The notes beneath the pieces were generated by a model, which was not told the DNA's origin, searched no databases, and was given only the letters and a program-made list of their open reading frames with translations. A stretch of DNA of 64,000 bases from CAVPJC01 sp963705155. GTDB lineage: Bacteria > Chloroflexota > Anaerolineae > Anaerolineales > UBA4823. Location: the NCBI GenBank assembly GCA_963705155.1, contig CAVPJC010000007.1, positions 1 to 64,000 of the forward strand, read 5' to 3'. Below, one piece after another: positions 47,666-56,879 of this stretch. A program made the translations under genes and the position numbers. Positions within the stretch are counted from its first letter, which is position 1. The number at the start of each line of letters is the position of its first letter.

Positions 47666-48046
47666 ATGCGAGCACCCGCCAGCTTACGGGTATTGTTATT
47701 TCTGGGGTTGTTGTTTCTCACATCCTGCGCTGCTCCCGGTCCGGTGCAGACCGTGGAAGCCGGGCAGAGCGGTTTGCAGTTCATCGAGTTTTATTCGCCG
47801 CTCTGAGCAAGCTGCCGCGAGGTTCTGCCCATCGTGCATGGGCTGGAAAAAGAATACGGCAGCCGGATTGAATTTGTGCGCGCCAACATCCACAACCCCG
47901 ATTTTGAACCGCTGATGGAGCAGTACGGCTTCAACACCACGCCCGAATTTTACCTGGTGGATGCCGGTGGGCAAATCCTGGGTGCCTGGTTCGATGGGAT
48001 CAGCGCAGCCGAGCTCAGGCAGGCGTTTGACGAAGCCCTGGAATAA
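47666..48046 (+). CDS. Thioredoxin-like lipoprotein with in-frame UGA in the redox motif, candidate selenoprotein
   Basis: 126 residues if the UGA at 47804-47806 is read as selenocysteine. AAGGAG lies six bases before the ATG. The signal LLFLGLLFLTSC is a lipobox. The mature domain reads FIEFYSPL-U-ASCREVLP, so the UGA takes the place of the first cysteine of the thioredoxin CxxC (Sec47-Ala-Ser-Cys50). The same frame continues through EKEYGSRIEFVRANI to the cis-proline block FNTTPEFYLVD and ends at 48046, so no frameshift is involved. A stem-loop of bacterial SECIS type follows the UGA. Alternatives are a TGC-to-TGA base error or a decayed gene. A terminator follows. Confidence 0.75.
47823..47847 (+). 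promoter_or_regulatory. Candidate bacterial SECIS element
   Basis: GCCCAT (47827-47832) and ATGGGC (47838-47843) form a 6-bp stem around the loop CGTGC, with three more pairs beyond a mismatch (47823-47825 with 45-47). The loop opens 26 bases after the UGA and has a G in its second position. Both features fit the published bacterial SECIS pattern (UGA-to-loop distance about 16-37 nt, a G among the first two loop bases). Confidence 0.6.
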
Positions 48047-48048
48047 AA

Positions 48049-48078
48049 AAACACCCGGCGCGTGCATGCCGGGTGTTT
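48049..48078 (+). terminator. Rho-independent terminator
   Basis: Perfect 11-bp stem AAACACCCGGC (48049-48059) and GCCGGGTGTTT (48068-48078), 8-nt loop, ending in T-rich sequence GTTTGTCTTT. It directly follows the stop of the thioredoxin-like gene. The A-run before it makes it usable from the opposite side too. Confidence 0.85.
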
Positions 48079-48543
48079 GTCTTTCGGGTCTTGCTTGAAC
48101 TGATGGATCGTGCGCAGCTTACTCTTTCAGCATCCATCTATTCAGTTGTCAGAACGGGTCTCAACGCCACTCGTACAAACTTGCCGGGCTCACCGGACCC
48201 CATTATTTAGGAGCCGTCACTGGTTCCACAGGCTGCCAGAGAATACCTTTAAGGCAAAGCGCCTGCATTCGGAGTTTGGGGTTCGCCCCCGCTGAGCGTC
48301 AAACCACTTACAACTACTCGAACTACCAACCGCTCAGCGTGTGGCTGAGACCACCACGGATCGTTGATACTATTCATTTGTAAGATTTACCTGGTAGCCT
48401 CCTTTCCGTTACTGAACAAAGGGTCGTTCAATAGGATTTTGTTGCGCCCAGGATCGGGCGGTGGAGCTACTTTTATTATCGCGAATAAAATCGCAAAAAG
48501 CAAGCGTTTTGCGTAGATTCTCACAATATTGTAATCTTTGGGA
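48079..48543. other. Intergenic region without supported gene
   Basis: I see no convincing gene or RNA. A 61-codon frame at 48110-48295 has no ribosome site or family pattern. The part next to the histidine ammonia-lyase stop (48400-48540) is AT-rich and holds GCAAAAAGCAAGCGTTTTGC, an imperfect inverted repeat that could serve as that gene's terminator. Confidence 0.35.
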
Positions 48544-50067
48544 TCATTCCAGGCTGCCGGTGACCTTTTCCACTTCGGCCAGAATCTCAGCAGACTGCAC
48601 CAGGGCCAGCATGGTGTTGTGATCGGGGTAGAGCGGGCGGTCGATTTCCAGGTGGGCCACGTGGCGGCGGATGCACTCACGGGCGGCGGTGACGCCTTTT
48701 CCGGGGGTAAAAGTGCGGAAATCCAGGGCCTGGGCGGCGGCCATAAATTCGATGCCCAGAACGCCCCAGGCGTTCTCCAGGATTTGGCCGTTTTTGAGGG
48801 CGGTGTTCATCCCCATGGAGACGAAATCTTCCTGGTCGGCGGCGGCGGGGATGGACTGGATGCTGGCAGGCGCCGACAGAATGCGCTGCTCCACAATCAG
48901 GTGGTCGGCGGTGTACTGGCTGAGCATCAGGCCGGAATAAAAGCCGGGGTTGTGCGCCAGGAAGTCTGGCAGGCCCACCGAGAGGGCCGGGTTGGTCAGC
49001 CGGTTCAGGCGGCGCTCGGAGAGCACGCACACCATGGTGATGGCTGCTCCGGCCATATCCATGGGCAGGGCCACCGGGCTGCCCTGGAAGTTGGCCCCGG
49101 TCAGGGTCAGGCGCGCTTCGGGGATAAAGATGGGGTTATCGCCCACGCCGTTGAGCTCGATCTCCACCTGGCTGCGGGCGTAGGCGATGGCATCACGGGC
49201 TGCGCCGATCACCTGCGGGGTGGAGCGCATCGAGTAAGCATCCTGCACCTTGGTTTTCACCTTGCCGGTGGTCAGGTCGGAGCCTTCCAGCACCTTGCGG
49301 ATGTTGCGGGAGGAGACGATGGCGCCCTTGAAGCCGCGCAGCTCGTGCAGCCGGGCGTCGTAAGGCTTCATGTTGGCCAGCAGGGCTTCCAGGCTCATGG
49401 CGGCGGCGATTTCCGCCTGTTTCAAAAAGCGCTCCATATCGTAGATGTGCAGGGCGCTCATGGCAGTCAGCAGGTTGGAGCCGTTGATGGCTGCCAGGCC
49501 GTCACGCGCCTGCAGGCCGGGGATGGGGATGCCGGCGCGCTGCATGGCCTGCGCCCCGGGCAGGCGCTCGCCCTGGTAAAAGGCTTCGCCCTCGCCCATC
49601 AAGAGCAGGGCAGCCTGGGCCATGGGGGCCAGGTCGCCGGATGCGCCCACCGACCCCTTCTGGCACACAACCGGGGTGACGCCCTTGTTGAGCATCTCCA
49701 CCATGGTCAGGGTGATCTCCGGGCGGCAGCCCGAGTTGCCGTGGGCATGCACGTTGATGCGCCCGGCCAGGGCGGCGCGCACATGCTCGATGGGCGCCGC
49801 GGCGCCGATGCCGGCCGAGTGGTTGTAGACCAGGTAGCGCTGAAAGTCTTTGACCTGGTCATCGCTGAGCAGCACTTCAGAGAATTCGCCGATGCCGGTA
49901 TTGGTGCCGTACATGGTTTCACGGGCGGCCAGCTTCTCTTCCAGCATCAGGCGGCAGATGCGGATGCGTTCCAGGGCAGCCGGGGCTAGCGCCACGGGTT
50001 CGTTATAGCGGGCGATGGCAACCAGTTTTTCAATCGTCAGGGAAGTTCCGTCGAGGGTGATGGGCAT
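48544..50067 (-). CDS. hutH: Histidine ammonia-lyase (MIO-type aromatic amino acid lyase)
   Basis: 507 residues, the usual HutH length. The MIO cofactor triad Ala142-Ser143-Gly144 lies in GSVGASGDLAPMAQ. Tyr53 in TMYGTNTGIG is the catalytic tyrosine, and YNHSAGIG precedes the active-site loop. Near the end, GVLGIEFMAAAQALDFR is also typical. The reaction is L-histidine to urocanate and ammonia. The substrate could also be another aromatic amino acid. No other hut gene is present, so the assignment to histidine is by overall similarity only. Confidence 0.88.
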   Translation of the reverse strand: MPITLDGTSLTIEKLVAIARYNEPVALAPAALERIRICRLMLEEKLAARETMYGTNTGIGEFSEVLLSDDQVKDFQRYLVYNHSAGIGAAAPIEHVRAALAGRINVHAHGNSGCRPEITLTMVEMLNKGVTPVVCQKGSVGASGDLAPMAQAALLLMGEGEAFYQGERLPGAQAMQRAGIPIPGLQARDGLAAINGSNLLTAMSALHIYDMERFLKQAEIAAAMSLEALLANMKPYDARLHELRGFKGAIVSSRNIRKVLEGSDLTTGKVKTKVQDAYSMRSTPQVIGAARDAIAYARSQVEIELNGVGDNPIFIPEARLTLTGANFQGSPVALPMDMAGAAITMVCVLSERRLNRLTNPALSVGLPDFLAHNPGFYSGLMLSQYTADHLIVEQRILSAPASIQSIPAAADQEDFVSMGMNTALKNGQILENAWGVLGIEFMAAAQALDFRTFTPGKGVTAARECIRRHVAHLEIDRPLYPDHNTMLALVQSAEILAEVEKVTGSLE

Positions 50068-50110
50068 ATGCGTCTCCTTGTGAAATTTATCTTAATCCCA
50101 AACAGGCTGG

Positions 50111-50509
50111 TTGTCCATAGGTTCACAAAGAAAGCTCCGTTTCATTGGCTGGCCGGTGACCATCTTGCTGCAGTTGATCCTGACGCAATTGGTCACCTTT
50201 GTGTTCTCCATGTTCTTCCCCGGCGTCGAAAATTTCCCTGAGACACGTGCCGGGCTTTTTGTCGTTATCGCCGGGTTCTCATTTGCAACCGGTGTATGCC
50301 TGGGGGGATGGCTGGCGCTCAGGCTGGGCTGGCTTCATATCCAACCGGAAATTTTGGTCAGGTCAGCCGGTGCGCTGATCAGCGCCTACCTGCCTCTGCT
50401 GGTGGGGTTAATCTTTCATCGCATCGAAGTGGGAAGTCCGTTCTTCCTGATCGCCATCCTGGCAAGCATCCTGGGGTTCTACATACCTGGATGGATTAAA
50501 CGGAAATAG
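50111..50509 (+). CDS. Small membrane protein of unknown function
   Basis: 132 residues with four hydrophobic helices (about 14-36, 47-70, 84-101, 109-127) and a basic C-terminus (WIKRK). The frame begins at a TTG with a weak site. No in-frame ATG lies nearby, so the exact start is uncertain. It is divergent from the histidine ammonia-lyase gene, with a 43-base gap. No family recognised. Confidence 0.55.
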   Translation: MSIGSQRKLRFIGWPVTILLQLILTQLVTFVFSMFFPGVENFPETRAGLFVVIAGFSFATGVCLGGWLALRLGWLHIQPEILVRSAGALISAYLPLLVGLIFHRIEVGSPFFLIAILASILGFYIPGWIKRK

Positions 50510-50620
50510 CCCGGGCGGGGCGATGCCTGATTGCCTTCGAATGACATCATGGCGGGGATTGGAGCCGGCGCCATCCGGTTGGGCAATCACCTCCCCGGCG
50601 GTGACGGGTATGCACGCAGG

Positions 50621-51240
50621 TTATCCGGGTCTGTCGGGGTTTTCCTCATCATTCGCCCAGGTCGCCGGGTTGCCCTTGATGTAAATCGCGATGCGGTTGT
50701 GGTCGTAATCGGAGCGGATGATGTGCTGGTAATAATTGCGCTGCCAGATGGGGGTTTTGGATAATTCGGGCAGGGTCCACAGGTGTCTGGTGAGCACCGA
50801 TTTGAATTGGCCGATGATGGCGCCCAGGGAGCCGTGACCGGGGCCGTGGGGGTGCGGCGATTCACCCGGCGGGGGCAGCGTTTCCGCCTCCGTCGAAGCC
50901 TGGTCTGCATTGGATCGATGACGGAGGCGCCCTCTGCAGGGGCTGGTTGGGCTGCACCGGCCGCCGCCTCAGGCTCGATGATCAGGATGGCGTGGATATG
51001 GTTGGGCATGACCACAAAAACGTCGGATTGCACGTTGGAAAAGCGCTGGCTCACGCGCTGCCACTCCTGGTGGGCAATTCTCCCGGCGCGGTTCAAGCGC
51101 ATTTTACCGTTAGCAATTTCCCCGAAGATGCATGCCCGGTTGTGCGTGACGATGGTGATGAAATACGCCCTGGCCTGGGAATAATCATACCCGGGTAAGC
51201 GGATGGTACGGCGGGGCTGTTTTTTAGTCGCGGATTTCAT
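50621..51240 (-). CDS. REP-associated tyrosine transposase (RAYT, IS200-like; one frameshift)
   Basis: Y1-type HUH transposase. RTIRLPGYDYSQARAYFITIVTHNR opens the domain, VFVVMPNHIHAILII holds the His-x-His metal motif, and, after a frame change near 50800, WQRNYYQHIIRSDYDHNRIA supplies the catalytic tyrosine and IYIKGNPATW the family end, with a stop at 50621. A linker of unusual composition separates the two parts. RAYTs mobilise REP palindromes. A REP-like element lies 15 kb away at 35289. The frame break may be an error or real inactivation. Confidence 0.78.
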
Positions 51241-51313
51241 CGATCAATACCTGCCATGTTCATTATATCGCAGGGTCGAACGTCTGCCGGAATCTGTTGG
51301 GGCGACCTGGTCG

Positions 51314-52382
51314 TTACTCGGGCAGGGGCAGGCGGCGCTTTCCGACCGAGTCGCGCACGGTGTTCAACATCAGCCGTTTGAGAATGGCCGAAAACGGTAT
51401 GCCGTACAGGTCCAGAATCACCGAAAGAGCCACATCCAGCTCTTTGGGGCCAAAGGCGGGGTTGCAGTTGGTATCGATGAAAAAATAGCGCCCCGACTGG
51501 TCCAGGCGGATATCGAACTTGCCGTAGTCGTACATTCTGCTGACATCGAAGGCTTTTTTTACGTATTCCTTCAAGATCGGATCGTGATACTTTTTGTAGC
51601 TGTAAGACATTTCCCCCGTGGTGAGCCATTCGTCATCGAAGGTGAGGTAAACATATTTCTGGTCCGGATGGGTGAAGATCTTTTCGGCCATGTACACTTT
51701 TTTGTTCTTGCCTTCCAACAGGATGGCGGTAATTTCACGGGTGCCGATAAATTCCTCCACCAGAACCGGCTGTTTGTAGGTGTGGATGAGGAACTTGAGG
51801 CGTTTGCGCAGGTGTTTCTCGTTGTCCGATACGGCATCCCCGGTGATTTCCACTGCGCCGTGGATGGCGTTGAACTTGGAGATCAGCGGAAAACGCAGGG
51901 AAGGGTCCAGGTAATCCTTGGGTGTGTTGAACAACTGGTGGTTGGGCACCGGCACGCCGTTCTGCTGGAGCAGCTTCCTGACCAGGTATTTATTGGTATC
52001 CAGCGACAACCCCAGGATGTCGGCGCCGGTGTAGGGGATATCCAGCAGCTCGAGCACACCTGGTATGGCCGATGACAGGCTTTCGTCGCCCTTGATCGAA
52101 TCGACCAGGTTGATCACCATCTGCGGTTTATCCCTGCGCAGAGTTTTCCGCCAGGGCGGCGTCCCCGGGATACAGGCAGACCTGCACCCCCAGCGAGCTC
52201 AGGTAAGCGCCGATCAACCGGGCGTCATCGAAGGCGTCTTTTTCGGTGATGTACTGCGCTTCGGTGGGAAAATAATCTCTTTGCACATCGCTGTAGATGA
52301 TGGCGACCTGGTGCGGCAGCTCAAATTCGGTATCGTTTTTTTCGGTGGTTGGTAAATTTTTATTCACAAGATGGCCTTTCAC
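51314..52382 (-). CDS. D-alanine-D-alanine ligase-like ATP-grasp protein (one frameshift)
   Basis: About 355 residues of ATP-grasp fold. N-terminal part: QVAIIYSDVQRDYFPTEAQY and a DDARLIGAYL helix. After a one-base shift near 52128 it continues MVINLVDSIKGDESLSSAIPGVLELLDIPYTGAD, the D-Ala-D-Ala ligase serine/glycine region, then QPVLVEEFIGTREITAILLEG and YFFIDTNCNPAFGP with the metal-binding Asn/Asp set. Probable cytoplasmic amino-acid or peptide ligase. Classic peptidoglycan Ddl is one possibility, but surrounding genes give no support. It lies on the same strand as the RAYT gene. Confidence 0.8.
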
Positions 52383-52700
52383 AATGAACCATATGGATTA
52401 TAGCCTATTGTTGGGCGTGAAACAGCCTGCCGAGCTGTCACACTTCCCCGCACAACACCCCTCAATCACCTGATATACGGGCATCCCCCAGGCGCTCCCC
52501 CGTGTGATGCGGGCATCCCAATGCCCGCCCCTGCCGTCCACGAATGATCGCATGTCTTCGGCCTTCATGCGTGAATTCGTGATATTTTCATTCGTGAATG
52601 GCCTCGCATATCAAGATACCCGGCCATATGGTCAGGATTTGCCCCAATAAATAGGCCATTAATGGTAATATAACGTTTATTAAGCCAAATTGGGACACCG
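52383..52700. other. Intergenic region with palindrome and degenerate repeats
   Basis: No gene. Perfect palindrome GCGGGCAT-ccca-ATGCCCGC (52509-52528). Degenerate TTCGTG-type units follow (CCACGAATG at about 52538, ATTCGTGATATTTTCATTCG near 52573). These belong to the small repeat families also seen at 38918, 40872, 43510 and 60010. Confidence 0.5.
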
Positions 52701-54630
52701 ATGAACTGTCTTTACTGTGACACAGTTCTTTCACCAGCCGATGCGATCTGCCCGGTATGCAGCGCCCCGGTGTTGCCGCCGGGAGACAGTACACCGCTGC
52801 TCGATTTTGCAGCCTTCATTGAAGAGCGCACGCATGCTTTTGCCGGGCGTGAGTGGGTGTTGGACGCCGTGGATGCCTGGCTGGGCGACCCAACCGCCGG
52901 GCGGGCGTTCCTGATCGGCGGCCCACCGGGGACGGGCAAATCGGCCGTTGCGGCGCGCCTGTACCAGACCAGCCGCTCTCCCCAATTTTCCGCAGGCCGG
53001 AGGAACCTGCGGCCGGGCTGGCTGGCGTATGCCCATTTCTGCCAGGCCAATCACGAGCTCAGCCTGGCTCCGCGTGAGTTTGTCCGCAGCCTGTCGCTTG
53101 CCCTGGCCCGGCGCTACCCCGCTTTTGCCTCCATCTTGATCGAAAGGAGCGATCCGCGCATCCGGTTTCACATTGTCCAGACAGTCGGTGAGGTTGCCGC
53201 CGGAGGCCAGGTTCAGGGGGTGGTGATCCAGGATTTGCATTTGCAAGAGATGAGCCCGCGCTCGGCCTTCAGCGAGTACGTGCTGGCGCCATTGTTTCAG
53301 CTGTGCACGCCCGATTTTCAGCAGCAAATCGTCATCCTGGCCGAACTCGATGGACGAAGCGCGCACCTTCTCACCCACTGAAAACATCGCCCTGCTCTTG
53401 AAAAACCTCGTCAATCACCCCCAGGCCCTGCCAGCCCAGGTGCGGCTGGTGCTCACCGGGCGTTTTGCCGACCCCGACCTGCAGCGCACCTTCCGGCCCG
53501 CCGATCTGGATCTGGGGAGAGACGCCCCGGCTGGCGTTGAGGATGTGGTGGTCTTTGCCAGGCAGCGGCTTACTGAGCAGTTCCCGGATCAGGCTGAAGC
53601 AGCTGCACATGCGGTGGCGGAAGCCAGCCTGGGGAATTTTTTATACGCCCAGTATGTCACCGACGACTTGCTGTCGGGTGAAAACTTTGATCTTACAGAC
53701 ATGAGCCTGCCGGACGGTCTGGAGGGGGTCTATCGCAGCTTCATCCAGCGCGAGCTTGAGCGGCGTCAATTGAAATGGGAAGAGAGCGATTTTCAAGAGC
53801 TTCTGGGTCTCCTGGCGGCTTCGCGCCAGCCAGGGCTAACCCGCGGCCAATTGGAAGGCATCACCACCTGGAAATGGGAAAGATTGGACGGCTGTATCCA
53901 TGACGTCTACCAGTTCCTGGCGGGACCCCGCCTGGAAGGGCCTTTTCAGATCTACCACCAGTCCTTCCGGGAATTCCTGCTGGAAGATGCCGAGTATCCG
54001 GTTTACCCGGGGGCAGCGCATGCCCGCATCGGCGAATATTTTTCCGACCGGCACCGGGGAAAATGGGCGCAAAGCCAGGATGAGTACGCCCTGCAGCACA
54101 CCTTCAACCACCTGTTGGCGGCCTGCAGCGTGGCAGATGTCGCACCGGAAAAGCTGGACGGCCTGACCCGGCGGGTCGTCAGCCTGGCAACAACGCCGGC
54201 TTACCTGAAAAGAATCGCCGCCCTGAAAGGCCGCTACACCGCCGCGCTACAGGTGGCGGAGGCGCGCCGCCTGAAATCCGGTTGGCTTACCACGATGCAC
54301 CTGGGTCTGGCCGAGCTGGCGGCTGTATTTTCAGGATTTCGGGATACCCTGCGGCAGCGCCGGACCTTAAGCCAGTCTGAACTTAACCAGATTGATCTGA
54401 CGGTGTATGAAGCCAGCCGGGTTGTCCAGGTTTCTGTCGAGAAAGTTCTTCAGATAGCTATGGAATTGAGCGGGAATGTGTTTGGTACACTGATCTTCAA
54501 TAGTATGAAGAGTGTGCGCACATCGCGGAGATCACCCGGAAACAAAGGAAGAGAATTGGGTGGAAATCAAATATCAGAATTTCGGGAGTTGGTGCAAGGT
54601 GCGTTTGAACGTAACTTCACTTTCCGATAG
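52701..54630 (+). CDS. STAND-type NTPase with N-terminal zinc ribbon (one frameshift)
   Basis: About 640 residues. An N-terminal zinc ribbon (Cys3-x2-Cys6, Cys17-x2-Cys20) leads to a P-loop NTPase with Walker A GGPPGTGKSA (about 73-82). The Walker B region is broken by an indel near 53345. The corrected frame gives VILADSLDEAR. Then come LVLTGRFADPDL (sensor-like), a winged-helix-like segment and IYHQSFREFLLE, typical of NACHT/STAND proteins that carry WD40 or TPR sensors. Here the sensor part is replaced by about 200 helical residues without repeats. It may be a signalling or defence ATPase. No effector domain is visible. Confidence 0.75.
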
Positions 54631-54978
54631 CCTCACCGAAGTGCGCCAGACCACGGTTTATCATTTCTCCAGGGGTCGAGCGAGTATACCGGAAAATTCT
54701 ACCCTTCTTCTCAGACTCGTCACCGTCAATATATGACAACTACCTGTCCGATGTGTTTGATATCGCTCAGGCAGACCCGGTGCGAGGGAGTGCACCTGCC
54801 AATTTGAGCATTCCCCTTGCAGATATTAATTTCGCCGTCTGGCCCGTCGCCTTTCTCCTTCAATTTCCAGCCAGTATCAGCTCATTTGTTCCTGTGTTTT
54901 ACAGGCTTTTCACGTTCTGCCTGGATAGACTGCGCCTGGTTATATGGGAATGAATTTATTATAGGCGTATTTCTTATC
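54631..54978. other. Intergenic region, no supported gene
   Basis: AT-rich stretch with short open frames in several phases and no clear start. Open sequence in the frame of the next small gene extends upstream (LYGNEFIIGVFLI), so that gene may really begin earlier. Confidence 0.3.
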
Positions 54979-55236
54979 ATGGAATTTCATATCTGGAAGA
55001 AAGTGCACCAGACCAGGCAGGCCGAAAAACAAGCCGGCAAACCGCTGCCAGGCGGGGCGATTTACAAGACAATCTGGCAGTTAAACCTGATCTATTTATG
55101 GATTTATTATCTTTATTCTGGCACTGAGGTTGGAGCCAGATACCTATTATCTTCTCATTTTTCTTTTGTATCCTTCCTTCTGGATTTATTATTATGGCCG
55201 CTTTTTATCGGCCTGAAAAAACAAAACGCAACCTGA
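54979..55236 (+). CDS. Small two-helix membrane protein
   Basis: 85 residues, MEFHIWKKVHQTRQAEKQAG then IWQLNLIYLWIYYLY and a second helix FVSFLLDLLLWPLF. Basic N-terminus, lysine-rich end. The ribosome site is weak and the start is uncertain because the frame is open upstream. No family recognised. Confidence 0.4.
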   Translation: MEFHIWKKVHQTRQAEKQAGKPLPGGAIYKTIWQLNLIYLWIYYLYSGTEVGARYLLSSHFSFVSFLLDLLLWPLFIGLKKQNAT

Positions 55237-55284
55237 AACCCAATCTCCATTCTCTAATCTCGAATCTCTTTCCCCATCCTGGCG

Positions 55285-55290
55285 TATAAT
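55285..55290 (+). promoter_or_regulatory. -10 element of a probably leaderless transcript
   Basis: TATAAT ends eight bases before the ATG of the MFS gene. No ribosome site lies between them, so the message probably starts at or next to the ATG, as for the GrpB gene at 30846. Confidence 0.5.
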
Positions 55291-55298
55291 ACACCCCT

Positions 55299-56481
55299 AT
55301 GTTCTCCCGTAACTTGATTCTGTTGACCCTCGGGCAGGCGCTGAGCATGTCCGGGCTGGCCGCGGTGGCTCTGGTGGGCGGCATTATCGGCGCCCGGCTG
55401 GCGCCCTCCGAAAGCCTGACCACGCTGCCCATTTCGCCTGATGGTGGTGGGCACGGCGCTCTCGATCATCCCGGCGGCGCTGCTGATGCGGCGCTTCGGC
55501 CGGCGGCTGGGGTTTCTCCTGGGTTCGGCGGGGGCATTGCTGGCGTCGCTGCTGGCGGCCTTTGCCATCCAGCAGGCCAGCTTCGCCCTGTTTTGCCTGG
55601 CGGGGCTGCTGATCGGCGCCAACAGCGCCTTCATCCAGCAGGTGCGCTTTGCGGCGACTGAAAGCGTCGCCCCGGCGCTGGCCGGGCGGGCGGTTTCGTT
55701 TGTGCTGGTGGGCGGCATCTTTGCCGGTTACATCGGCCCCGAGCTGGCCCGCCGCAGCAAAGACCTGCTGCCCTACGGCGAATTCAGCGGCTCGTTTGTG
55801 GTCATGGCGGTGCTCTACGCCCTGGTGGTGGCGCTGTTTATCTTCCTTAAAGACATCGTCCCCCAGGTAGAGCACGCCAGCGGCGAGGAGCGCCCGCTGC
55901 GGCGCATTGCCGCGCAGCCGGTCTTCCTCACGGCGGTTTTCTCCGGGGCGGTGGCTTACGGGGTGATGAGCTTTATCATGACCGCCACCCCGGTTTACAT
56001 GAACCACGTGGAGCATTTTGACCTGGCGCAGACCTCGTTTGTGATCCAATCGCACATCATGGCGATGTTCGTGCCGTCGCTCTTCACCGGCTTTCTGCTG
56101 GAGCGTTTTGGCAGCCGGCGCATCATGCTGGGGGGTCTGGCCTGTCTTTTTGCCACGGTGATGATCGGCGTTGCCAGCCGCGAGCTGCTGCACTTCTGGG
56201 GGGCGCTGGTGCTGCTGGGGCTGGGCTGGAACTTTCTCTTTGTGGGCGGCACCGTGCTGCTCACCGAGAGCTACCAGCCCGCCGAGCGTTTCAAAGCCCA
56301 GGCCGCCAACGATTTTTCCATCATGGCGATCCAGGCTTTCACTTCGCTTTCGGCGGGCAGCGTGCTCTTTGCCACCAACTGGGATACGCTCAACCTGATC
56401 AACCTGCCCTTCCTGGCGCTCAACCTGGTCGCACTGCTGCTGCTCTTTCGCCGGCCGCGCCTGGCGGCCGCCCCCGGATGA
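55299..56481 (+). CDS. Major facilitator superfamily transporter (one frameshift)
   Basis: About 393 residues with twelve predicted helices. The first 45 codons (MFSRNLILLTLGQALSMSG) are followed by a one-base insertion near 55437 in TTTCGCCTGATGG. The corrected frame gives LPISLMVVGTALSIIPAALLMRRFGRRLGFLLG, with the A-motif-like basic loop (MRRFGRRLG) of MFS carriers. The C-terminal half is uninterrupted. Substrate unknown. The genes that follow (56489 onward) run on the same strand. Confidence 0.83.
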
Positions 56482-56488
56482 CAAAATC

Positions 56489-56729
56489 ATGATGCAGAAC
56501 AGTCTCGATCTTGCCCGCCAGCTTACCGCCCGGTTGGAACGCCTGTCGGTCGATTCGATCTGGGCGCGGCGCGCCTTCCGGGACGCGTGGCAACCTGCTG
56601 CGCTGCCTGGAGCAGGCCGAAGCCGGCGACCCGGACGCCCTGCAGCGCCTGCCGGGGCTGGTGGAGCAGGGTTACATCCTGCTCAACCGCGCCGCCCGCG
56701 AAATCCCTGCGCCGCAAGAGCGCCCTTAA
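56489..56729 (+). CDS. Small conserved protein (one frameshift)
   Basis: About 79 residues. LARQLTARLERLSVDSIWARRAS, then (after one extra T near 56577) GTRGNLLRCLEQAEAG and LPGLVEQGYILLNRAAREIP. This is the composition of a small helical protein that recurs in Chloroflexota genomes, where it is usually annotated as hypothetical. It begins eight bases after the MFS stop. Confidence 0.5.
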
Positions 56730-56732
56730 TCC

Positions 56733-56796
56733 GGCATCCCCCAGCAGGTTAACCCGTTAAAAATGGGGCATCCCCCACCGGGTTAACCTTAAAAAT
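56733..56796. repeat. Tandem pair of 34-base repeats with GGTTAACC cores
   Basis: Two units begin with GGCATCCCCCA (56733 and 56767, 34 bases apart), carry the palindrome GGTTAACC in the middle and end in TTAAAAAT. The pair sits directly upstream of the LexA-like box and the promoter of the gene at 56880, where regulator-binding sites are expected. Confidence 0.5.
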
Positions 56797-56808
56797 CACC
56801 CTTACATA

Positions 56809-56830
56809 GAACAAATGTTCGATCTATAAT
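56809..56830 (+). promoter_or_regulatory. LexA-like box overlapping a promoter
   Basis: GAAC-aaat-GTTC (56809-56820) matches the GAACNNNNGTTC SOS operator known from Gram-positive bacteria, and TATAAT (56825-56830) follows four bases later as a -10 element, 50 bases before the ATG at 56880. Operator between -35 and -10 is the usual repressor position. Control by LexA is inference. Confidence 0.5.
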
Positions 56831-56879
56831 CAGCCTGACAGACCACGCTGGCAAAATTTTCAATCCCGGAGGCTGAACC

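Noticed and set aside
48079..48543. tRNA or small RNA gene
   Set aside because: No cloverleaf or TpsiC-like GGTTCRANNCC box could be formed.
48538..49989. 483-codon forward-strand frame
   Set aside because: Antisense to histidine ammonia-lyase, with a Gly/His/Ala-rich composition and no family pattern.
56733..56796. Start of a CRISPR or VNTR array
   Set aside because: Only two units with no spacers.
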